Shown one piece after another: positions 1-7,282 of a stretch of 28,148 nucleotides of DNA; position 1 is the first letter of the stretch, and every line of letters starts with the position of its first letter. The notes beneath the pieces are model-generated. The model made no database searches and had not been told where the DNA came from. It saw nothing but the letters and a program-made list of their open reading frames with translations. A program made the position numbers and the translations under genes. Source of the stretch: Candidatus Pacearchaeota archaeon (GTDB lineage: Archaea; Nanoarchaeota; Nanoarchaeia; Pacearchaeales; GW2011-AR1); assembly GCA_002690445.1 (NCBI GenBank), contig NZER01000303.1, forward strand, positions 1-28,148, given 5' to 3'.

Positions 1-3000
1 GGAGCACCAGATGACGTATTCAAAAAAAGATTTGGGTTTACAGGAAGCCTGTTAAAAGGCGACGCCAAAAGAACTCTAAGTACAAACGCAGGATCTTCGC
101 TTGTTAATAAAATATTTAATACAAAGGGAGATTTCCAATGGAAAAGCGACATGGACGCTTTAAAGAGGTCAACGCCTAGGCCGGGCAAAACAGCAGGTGG
201 CTATATACCAAACTTCAACGCTCTTTTCGAAGCAGTCCGTAGGGAAAGAGATGCTGGCGTACCTGCAGGTAGGATAAGAGTTGGTCGTAGCGATAGATTA
301 AAGAATGGCTCGAACCCAAGCGGCTTTGGTATATACAACACCAGAGATGAGCCCATGGGGCTTAATCAAGGCATCAACAATAGCATGGCGGCTGGTATGG
401 ATCCCAAGAGAAAGGGCATGTCTCATGGTTTCTTTCCTAACTTTATTGAGCCTTGGGCTGAAAGAGGAGGCCCAGCTCCCCCACCACCGACTAAGGATTG
501 GAGTAAGGACAAGCCTAGCAAAGAAACGTCCAAAGAAGTTAAGAAAAACACTAAGGCTGTACAAAAAAGCACTCAAACTGGGATGAAATCCATCGCGCAG
601 TTAATGATTCTCCAACAAGTCGGTACAGGTTTAAAGAATGTGATGGGAGACAGCAATAATGTTGCTCAAGGAATTACTAGTGGCATAACAGGTGTGATTG
701 CTGCTTTGATAGCTGTGAAATTCGCTTTAGAAAATCTACCCGACGACTGGACGAAAAAAACACAAAAGAAAATAGGAAACTTAGGCGGCGATGTGGGCGG
801 CGGAGGAAAAAGAGGAAGGCTCGGGACATTTTGGGCAGGGGATCGTAAAAAACGGGGTGGCGCTTTTGGGCGTGGTGGTAGCGAGGACCGTTTTATGGTA
901 GGAACAAAACCCGGTCGAGGCTTTAAGGGTGCTGCTGGTAGATTTCGGTCAAGAGGAGGCCTAAGGGGAAGCATGAAGCGAGGACTCGGGAAAGGCATGG
1001 GCGGAGGATTCATGAAGATGGCGGGAGGCGCAGCGGCTATGTCAGGCGTGGCAAACCTTATGGAAAACACAGACTTAAGCGCCACCTTCAAAGAAGCCAG
1101 ACTGGCCGGAAAAGCCTTCGAAAAAATAAAAGAAGAGACAGAAAAAAATATAGGTAAACTCAATGCGTTTGGAACTGCAGCAGAGCAAGCTATGACAACG
1201 TTCGAAGACCAGTCTGCAACGATTGCGCAGGTCATAAACGCTTCTAGAAAAATGGAGACAGAAATGCTCAAGCTTCCTGCTGAGATGAGAGCCAAGATGC
1301 AAGGTATGGTTGATCCGGGGAAAATAGCTGCAATGAAAGATCAGTTAATTGCGAGCGAGCAGAAAAAAACCACGGAAGCTAAGCAAAGAAAAGAAGGAGC
1401 TGATCTTGTTAGGGAAACAAGAAGTAGGGGAACAATGGATCTCCTTTCGTCAGGTGGGATGGGCACGAAAGGCGTTGGGAATTGGTTATCAACAGGAGGT
1501 TGGAAGGAGATGCTAACTTTGGGGTTTGCAGATACAAACGCGAACATACAAGGAAAGACAAAAGAAGAGTTCGATATGGAAGATAAGGATGTGGGGCGAA
1601 TGGCAGAAAGAATGATAGGTGATGCCGCTGCAAAAGACCCCGATAAATTCAAAAACTTGGATTTGGACGCTATTTTAGCAGATCTTGGCTCAGCATCCAT
1701 AAACGACGCTGACGCACTAAAGGAACACGCTAAAAAGTTAGGCATTACTGAATCAGACATGGTTTTATTATCCAAGGCTTTCCAAGAAGGAGGAAATACA
1801 GCAGCACTGCTTATTGATGGGTTGGGGAAATCCGCCTCGTCATTACAAAAAGATATAAAGTTGGGTGAAGCAAGCAGAAAAGGTAGAGAAGCGATGCTAA
1901 AAGCAACCAAACAAGCTAATCAAGCAATCAGAGACCATAAGAGAGGGTTAGAGCTAGACCAAAAAATCAGAAAAGAAGTCATAAAAATAACAAAACAAGG
2001 AGCTAATGCGTTTTTGACTGAAGTAGGAAAAATTAACCTTGATGAGATGGTTAAACTGGGAGACGCGCAGGCCGAGTCAGCCGACAAGATTGGCGCAGCA
2101 ACAACTCAAGTCCAGACAGCTTTCCAAAAGACCGGAGATGTCCTCGGCTCGGGCGAAGGCGCATCAATTGGGAGCGCAGTACAGGGAATACTTAGTAACG
2201 TTGCTGGAGGCGGTACGGTTACAGAAGGAGAAGTAACTCAGCAAGCAGACGCAATAGACGCCTTGATTAAAAAATTCAACGCTGACACGGGGCCGGATGC
2301 CGAAATGAACAAAGCTCAAATATCAGGCCTAGAATCATTAAAGACCGAACTTCTAGCCTTGAACGGAACACAGAAAAACGCATTGAAAGATTTGAGCGAC
2401 CAAACAAAAGAGATAAAAGAAGTCTCAAAAGCCCAAAGAATGGTTGCCGCCCAACAGAAGAGACTTAAGTCATTTGGCGGCCCTCAGGCCCTCCTTGATC
2501 CTAGTAAACTTAATAGTCCGATAAACCAGATAATGAGTGGCGGTAAAGCTATGGCCTCCGCTGGAAGGGCTGGTAGCGTAACGGGTGTTAACAGGGGTAG
2601 AATAAACCAATTAGCAGGAATGCAGCAGTTGTTCGGGGGGTCATTACCTGAAAACCTACAAAAAGAAGGTGTAGCAAAAGCTACTCAGGTTGGAATCGAG
2701 CAAATGAGTATAATGAACAAGTCGCTGGGAATGGGCTTGAGTAAAGAGGAAATTAGAAAAGCCGCTTCGGAGCAGGCTGCGAATTTATTCAAGGGTGACC
2801 CAATGCAGCAAAACACCGGTGCTCTTGAGACTTTAACAAAAACCCTCAAAGAAAAAGACGACATAATATCACATTCCAGAAGCGATCGGATAGACGTAGG
2901 TAGAATGCAGGGGCAGGCTTCTTGGAACCAAATGCAAAGATACAAGCAGTTCAGGGGAGGGATGAATCAGCTCAGGCAAGGCATGGATTATAAACAACAA

Positions 3001-3552
3001 CGCCAGTATGGCAGATTCCGTAGTATCCATCAGAAATCTTTGCGGGGCTATACTGGGGCAGATTTCTGGGGAGATGTGGGGCAAGGCGCTACAGCAGGAG
3101 CAATTGGTCTTGGCACATTCGGAGCTCTAGGTGGTACTGCTGTATTACCCGGGGGAGGTACGGTGGCAGGAGGTTTAGCTTTGGGTGCGGTAGGAGGCGT
3201 TGCAGGTGGAGCAGGTGGCGCTATAAAAGGTGGGATTGATTATATGTTTAATGCTCACGATGAAGACGCAGCGAGAGCAGCAGGTGGCGGTGGTTTTGGA
3301 AAAGACGCACGGTACGCAGGGGCAGACGCTGCAGCTCAGGAAAAAATGAAGGCTGGTGAAACGGCGATGGCGCAGCTCACTATAAATTTAGGTGGTATTA
3401 CAGCGAAGGGTAAGTTTTCTAATGAGGAGGCTGAAAACATTGGGAAAGAGTCAGGAAAGGAAATAACAAATCGCCTTAGATCTTTGGAAAAGACAGCCGA
3501 AGAGGCCAACGGAGCGACATATAACAAACATAAAGTCCCGACAAAGGAATAA
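1..3552 (+). CDS. Tape-measure-like tail protein (5'-partial)
   Basis: The frame is open from base 1 (first codons read G-A-P-D-D-V-F), so the ATG at 151 is internal and the true start lies upstream; 1183 residues are visible. Reading along the visible part: GGYIPNF at about 66-72, an NTRDEP motif at 113-118 and GFFPNF at 143-148, separated by basic, Gly/Asn-rich sequence; a hydrophobic helix-like stretch at about 221-246; a very basic Gly/Arg-rich tract at about 259-355; a long Lys/Glu/Ala-rich, probably helical and partly coiled-coil region to about 1000; and a Gly/Ala hydrophobic stretch at about 1025-1083. Helical bulk with hydrophobic Gly-rich patches, great length and a position ahead of tail-tip genes are typical of tail tape measure proteins, which set tail length and may be ejected with DNA. 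It could instead be a large internal virion protein. The coding call is certain; the function is inferred. Confidence 0.7.
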   Translation, partial: GAPDDVFKKRFGFTGSLLKGDAKRTLSTNAGSSLVNKIFNTKGDFQWKSDMDALKRSTPRPGKTAGGYIPNFNALFEAVRRERDAGVPAGRIRVGRSDRLKNGSNPSGFGIYNTRDEPMGLNQGINNSMAAGMDPKRKGMSHGFFPNFIEPWAERGGPAPPPPTKDWSKDKPSKETSKEVKKNTKAVQKSTQTGMKSIAQLMILQQVGTGLKNVMGDSNNVAQGITSGITGVIAALIAVKFALENLPDDWTKKTQKKIGNLGGDVGGGGKRGRLGTFWAGDRKKRGGAFGRGGSEDRFMVGTKPGRGFKGAAGRFRSRGGLRGSMKRGLGKGMGGGFMKMAGGAAAMSGVANLMENTDLSATFKEARLAGKAFEKIKEETEKNIGKLNAFGTAAEQAMTTFEDQSATIAQVINASRKMETEMLKLPAEMRAKMQGMVDPGKIAAMKDQLIASEQKKTTEAKQRKEGADLVRETRSRGTMDLLSSGGMGTKGVGNWLSTGGWKEMLTLGFADTNANIQGKTKEEFDMEDKDVGRMAERMIGDAAAKDPDKFKNLDLDAILADLGSASINDADALKEHAKKLGITESDMVLLSKAFQEGGNTAALLIDGLGKSASSLQKDIKLGEASRKGREAMLKATKQANQAIRDHKRGLELDQKIRKEVIKITKQGANAFLTEVGKINLDEMVKLGDAQAESADKIGAATTQVQTAFQKTGDVLGSGEGASIGSAVQGILSNVAGGGTVTEGEVTQQADAIDALIKKFNADTGPDAEMNKAQISGLESLKTELLALNGTQKNALKDLSDQTKEIKEVSKAQRMVAAQQKRLKSFGGPQALLDPSKLNSPINQIMSGGKAMASAGRAGSVTGVNRGRINQLAGMQQLFGGSLPENLQKEGVAKATQVGIEQMSIMNKSLGMGLSKEEIRKAASEQAANLFKGDPMQQNTGALETLTKTLKEKDDIISHSRSDRIDVGRMQGQASWNQMQRYKQFRGGMNQLRQGMDYKQQRQYGRFRSIHQKSLRGYTGADFWGDVGQGATAGAIGLGTFGALGGTAVLPGGGTVAGGLALGAVGGVAGGAGGAIKGGIDYMFNAHDEDAARAAGGGGFGKDARYAGADAAAQEKMKAGETAMAQLTINLGGITAKGKFSNEEAENIGKESGKEITNRLRSLEKTAEEANGATYNKHKVPTKE
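3543..3548 (+). promoter_or_regulatory. Shine-Dalgarno site for the 3555 gene
   Basis: AAAGGA lies 6 nt before the ATG at 3555 and inside the last codons of the preceding gene. It supports that start and shows that the phage uses Shine-Dalgarno initiation for at least some genes. Confidence 0.65.
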
Positions 3553-3554
3553 CA

Positions 3555-5450
3555 ATGGCATCATCAATAAATTTAACTAATGTTGAGCTTTTGGATTACA
3601 GTCATAGTGCCAATATGGTGGAAGGTGGTATTTATCAGTTTGGTCGTACCGTAAGTCTAAACCTAACCGCGTTCATGTTTCCTTCCGGTATGAGCGATGG
3701 CGCAAAATTTAAATCAATAGATAATGACCAGAAGAATCACTTACAGGAAATACTTGATAATGGTTTTGTTGAAAGCATAAACATTGCAGGAGAGGTTTTA
3801 AAAGATGTAAGGATACTATCTTACGATTTTCCTACTGAACCGGGCTTAACCAACAAGATAAATTTACTAAGAGTAAATATGGCTATCGAATATAAGGAAG
3901 CTTTCAACAACACGGCAAAGTTGAAGTCGGCAGATGGGGAACTATATAGCAGCAAATCCCTAGTGGCTTTGGGCGCTACTTACGCTAAATATTTTGAAGA
4001 CTTTTCTGAAACATATAGTTTTCAAATAAGTGATGGCTGGGAGTTTTCTTTTAATCAAAGCGTTAGTTTTGGTTTAAGCCAACGATCTTCAGATTCTATA
4101 AGCTTGGTCAGTAAGGCTAAAGATATAGTTAGGTTGGCATTTTTAAGCGACCCACCCAAGATAGGGTATGTAGACTCTAGGTATAATAATTTTATACAGG
4201 TATTAAAAGCTAGAGGCAAAATCAGCGAATCTTACGACTCGATAAACGATAAATATTCCTTCTCTCGTGCTGTCAATTTTAAGGCTGGCGCTCATAAGTC
4301 AGAGTTACGAGGCGATGAATGGACAGCCAGTTTAGCTTACGGATTGTCTACAGACCAAAATGGATCAGCAACTGTAACTGAGACAGCGGAGATACAGGCT
4401 CATCTGGGTTTAAGCAGCCTTGAGACACCAGAGAAGCTTTATGAACACGCTTTTCAAGGATTTAAGGCGGTAAAAGGGTCAGCTTATTCAAGATGTAACG
4501 ATCTGTTTAGAGACTTCATAAAAATCAAAAAGCTTGACTCTATCCCGGGCACCGATGAATGGAACAACTCTAGCGATCTTAAAAGCAAACACGTTTCCTT
4601 TGGTAAAAATATTAACAGAATGAATGGTACTATTGGTTACACTATGACTTTTACAAATGATCCAAAGATGCATGGTTCTGGCATTTTTGAATATACTTTA
4701 TCAGCAGCCAGAGATGGAAATAAGAACACTCAAATAACTGAGACCGGTTCAATAAAACCTTACGACGAAAACAAGAACGAACTTTTTGATCCAAAAATAT
4801 TGTACGATAGAGTTACTAGCTCTTTAGATGTTTTAGCAAGAATAAAACCTATCTATGAGTCTGTTGCTGATGGCACGAAGGCTTCCGTGGGGGAGTCCGG
4901 CGAGTTGGAGTTGAAAAATGAACCCATAGAATTAGAACACCCGAAGAACTTAATCTCTTCCAACATATCTTTTCCTGCTTATGGCATTACGATCAATTAC
5001 GGGTTTACTTATTCTGATGATCCGACTTTGAGAAACGGAACATATTTAAGAAAACTCGATCGAAATGAATCATACAATTTACCCGTAATTCATAGGCAAA
5101 ATGTAATAGCTCCAAGTGTTAAAGAAACTAACTATGACGCAAACCAGACTAAAGAGGGTGGCAAGACCGTGTCTTTTGATTGTATTTTTAAAAGGTATCC
5201 TGTTTCGAACGAAATAGACAAGAACTATACAGATTATATAAAAACAGCAACGACAGGAGTCTTTGCTACCTTGAAGAGTGAATTGGAAAAGAGGGCTTTT
5301 GTCAAAGGAAAACAAAACGCAAAAAATAAACTATCTTTTTATCTAAGGGGTCTAAGTTACAACTTTAATTCTGGGTATTCTCTTAGTTCTACCGGTGAGA
5401 TAGGTTTCATAGATAAGAGGGGCGTAGCCGCGACAGCTTTGGAGTATTAA
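3555..5450 (+). CDS. Beta-repeat virion protein, probable tail component (paralogue A)
   Basis: A 631-residue protein starting 2 nt after the tape-measure stop. No signal peptide or membrane segment is visible, so it is probably a virion protein. The N-terminal ~115 residues look like a compact beta domain: a strand around RTVSLNLTAF (31-40), a helix near 58-69, then strands with FVESINIAGE at 71-80. After this come beta-rich modules with a recurring pattern of Asn, small residues, Gly, then alternating hydrophobics around Tyr and a Phe/Tyr-x-(N/D)-D turn. Clear examples are MNGTIGYTMTFTNDP at 356-370 and YGITINYGFTYSDDP at 476-490, 120 residues apart; weaker ones begin near 159 and 232. The next gene has the same architecture, so the two look like an ancient duplication. 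The position after the tape measure suggests a distal tail or baseplate protein. I do not recognise a named family; the role is inferred. Confidence 0.75.
   Translation: MASSINLTNVELLDYSHSANMVEGGIYQFGRTVSLNLTAFMFPSGMSDGAKFKSIDNDQKNHLQEILDNGFVESINIAGEVLKDVRILSYDFPTEPGLTNKINLLRVNMAIEYKEAFNNTAKLKSADGELYSSKSLVALGATYAKYFEDFSETYSFQISDGWEFSFNQSVSFGLSQRSSDSISLVSKAKDIVRLAFLSDPPKIGYVDSRYNNFIQVLKARGKISESYDSINDKYSFSRAVNFKAGAHKSELRGDEWTASLAYGLSTDQNGSATVTETAEIQAHLGLSSLETPEKLYEHAFQGFKAVKGSAYSRCNDLFRDFIKIKKLDSIPGTDEWNNSSDLKSKHVSFGKNINRMNGTIGYTMTFTNDPKMHGSGIFEYTLSAARDGNKNTQITETGSIKPYDENKNELFDPKILYDRVTSSLDVLARIKPIYESVADGTKASVGESGELELKNEPIELEHPKNLISSNISFPAYGITINYGFTYSDDPTLRNGTYLRKLDRNESYNLPVIHRQNVIAPSVKETNYDANQTKEGGKTVSFDCIFKRYPVSNEIDKNYTDYIKTATTGVFATLKSELEKRAFVKGKQNAKNKLSFYLRGLSYNFNSGYSLSSTGEIGFIDKRGVAATALEY
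4029..5024 (+). repeat. Degenerate ~120-residue protein repeats (paralogue A)
   Basis: This covers residues 159-490 of the 3555 gene. Two strong copies of a G-x-(I/T)-x-Y-x-x-x-(F/Y)-(T/S)-(N/D)-D motif lie 120 residues apart at about 358-370 and 478-490, and two diverged copies begin near 159 and 232. The similarity is visible in protein, not in DNA, so the repeats are old. Confidence 0.5.
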
Positions 5451-5454
5451 TGTG
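5441..5454 (+). promoter_or_regulatory. GGAG ribosome site and GTG start overlapping an out-of-frame ATG
   Basis: GGAG at 5441-5444 precedes a GTG start at 5452 by 7 nt. The stop codon of the upstream gene ends at 5450, and its last base begins an ATG (5450-5452) that overlaps the GTG in another frame. That ATG reaches a stop after eight codons, whereas the GTG opens 607 codons, so GTG is the real start. Confidence 0.75.
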
Positions 5455-7275
5455 GCGTACGATCGAGACATATTAGTTAGGTATGGGAACTTTACGTTTC
5501 CAGCTCCGACCCCTTTTGTATCCAGAAGTTACAAGAACCAGTACGTAGGCGGCACAATTTGGAGTACTACTGTAGAGGTAACTCTAGCTGGCCAAATAGC
5601 TATTCTTCCCAAAAGAGACGGAAGCACGGGGGGAAATAGTTACCTTGAATTAAAAAGCAAAAGAAATGCTATAGCCAAGGCTTTTGCTGGCGCTTTAGGT
5701 AAGAACTTTCAACAGTTATCAGTTTCTGGGCACGGAACCAGCTTTGTTCTTGATAATTGTTCTGTCGAGGGCTTAAGCTTTGGTTCTTCTGATTATAATG
5801 GCTTAGTGGATTATACCATTAATATAAAAGGCTATGATCATACGAACCCTGAGACAAAAACAAATTTTATAATAGATAACTATGGAGTGGTTAGCCCTAC
5901 TGATAGTTGGGCTTATTCAGATGCGGGAGGTACCGCTACTCTAACACATACAGTTTCTGCTCAAGGTTATAATACGAGTTCGGGCTCATATAATGCTTTC
6001 CTAAAAGCTAAAGCTTTTGTTGAGTCTAGGAAAGGGACCTCTTATAAAATACCTTCTTTTTTAATTGAAAACGCTCATCCGGGATCCGCTTTAATATTAA
6101 CTAGTAAAAGCGAACAGGTTAACAGGTTAGGTGGTAGTTATAGTATAACTGAAAATTATTCATTCGCCACAAATGAGTCTAAGGAACCTGCTGGGAAGGA
6201 AACTGGTTTGCCAAGTATGCAGACCGCTAATATATTACTCACTTACTCTTTAACTGCAGACGAACAACAGGGGGGAGATTTTTCTACCGTAACTTTGTCA
6301 GGAAATGTAGTGGGAAATAAAGCAAGCAATACAAGCTGGACTGATGTAAAGAAAGATTTCAGAAAAAGGGATTTTTACGATTTAGCAAATAAAGCTTATT
6401 TAAATTATACGCTACCTACGAGAGGAGCCAATAAAAACTTAAACAAAAGCCCTATTAACTTTTCCATAAACCCAAACGAAGAAGCAAGGACAATTAGCTT
6501 TAGCTTAACCTACGACAATAACGACCTTTACGAAAAGGCTGCAATAAAAAACAGTGGTGGAGCCTATTTTGATTACAACATATCTTTTCAACATGACAAT
6601 ATAACAGACATCATTAGTGTTAATTGCAACGGAAGCATAAGAGTAAGAGGAGCTTTAGGTAAAAGAAACAGGGTTGCAAAAGAACTCTTAGATACTGAGG
6701 TATTAAAAGATAACTCCTTCAGGGTTAGACAAGAAGCGGAGAAACTGTATCATAAAATGTATCCGAGCAGAACAAACTATAAACTATCTCCTAGGCCCTC
6801 CAACTTAAGTGTCGGTCAAAATGAGTTTAATGGTACAATAACCTACTCAGCTACGTTTTCTGATAATGATTTTCCGAAGGACTCGGAGCTGCAAAAGCTT
6901 GATTACAGCGTACAGGTTACTCCCGCTTCTCAAGAATATAGACCTGTCCCCTCCTGTAATGAAAACGGGCATTATTTGATATTTGATTTGAATTTAAAGT
7001 CTAAGAGGGAAAAGACGAGTATTTCGCTAAACGCAAACACAGATTCACGAAACGCTAAGGCTTTAGAAGGGGCTTGGGGGGAGGCACAGAAGACAAGTAA
7101 TTTGTTATTGGGTAGCCTTCTACTAGAGTCTGACGAGAACGGAGATCTCATAGACAATGTTTTAAGGTTAGACTCTGAAAATAAAGTAGAAAATAAGAAT
7201 ACGGGAGCTATAACTTACAGTAGGGCTTTTTCCAAAGAAAAGGATGTGGAAGACATTACTTTACTGAAAATATAA
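5452..7275 (+). CDS. Beta-repeat virion protein, probable tail component (paralogue B)
   Basis: A 607-residue protein with a GTG start, one base after the previous stop. Residues 1-130 show the same pattern as the N-terminus of the 3555 gene: GG at 33-34, strands through TTVEVTLAG at 39-47, a helix around 65-82, QQLSVSGHG at 87-95, and strands ending DYTINIKGYD at 120-129. Four later copies of the shared repeat motif occur: GGSYSITENYSF at 227-238, ARTISFSLTYDNND at 345-358, FNGTITYSATFSDND at 459-473 and TGAITYSRAF at 584-593. They are about 115-125 residues apart. There is no signal peptide or transmembrane helix. Homology with the neighbouring gene is inferred from these patterns, not from a computed alignment. 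It is likely a structural tail or baseplate protein, possibly partnering its paralogue; the exact function is unknown. Confidence 0.75.
   Translation: MAYDRDILVRYGNFTFPAPTPFVSRSYKNQYVGGTIWSTTVEVTLAGQIAILPKRDGSTGGNSYLELKSKRNAIAKAFAGALGKNFQQLSVSGHGTSFVLDNCSVEGLSFGSSDYNGLVDYTINIKGYDHTNPETKTNFIIDNYGVVSPTDSWAYSDAGGTATLTHTVSAQGYNTSSGSYNAFLKAKAFVESRKGTSYKIPSFLIENAHPGSALILTSKSEQVNRLGGSYSITENYSFATNESKEPAGKETGLPSMQTANILLTYSLTADEQQGGDFSTVTLSGNVVGNKASNTSWTDVKKDFRKRDFYDLANKAYLNYTLPTRGANKNLNKSPINFSINPNEEARTISFSLTYDNNDLYEKAAIKNSGGAYFDYNISFQHDNITDIISVNCNGSIRVRGALGKRNRVAKELLDTEVLKDNSFRVRQEAEKLYHKMYPSRTNYKLSPRPSNLSVGQNEFNGTITYSATFSDNDFPKDSELQKLDYSVQVTPASQEYRPVPSCNENGHYLIFDLNLKSKREKTSISLNANTDSRNAKALEGAWGEAQKTSNLLLGSLLLESDENGDLIDNVLRLDSENKVENKNTGAITYSRAFSKEKDVEDITLLKI
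6121..7245 (+). repeat. Four ~120-residue beta-module repeats (paralogue B)
   Basis: This covers residues 224-598 of the 5452 gene. Four copies of the G-x-(I)-(T/S)-(Y/F)-S-x-(T/A)-(F/Y) strand motif, three of them followed by an acidic/Asn turn, recur at about 230, 347, 461 and 586, an interval of 114-125 residues. Divergence is high at the DNA level. Confidence 0.55.
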
Positions 7276-7282
7276 TTTAATA

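Noticed and set aside
666..1295. 209-codon open frame on the - strand, with another of 189 codons at 1341-1910
   Set aside because: Both lie fully opposite the tape-measure-like gene. Their low-complexity Pro/Ser/Phe-rich products mirror its Gly/Lys/Glu-rich codons, and neither has a ribosome site or a neighbour on that strand.
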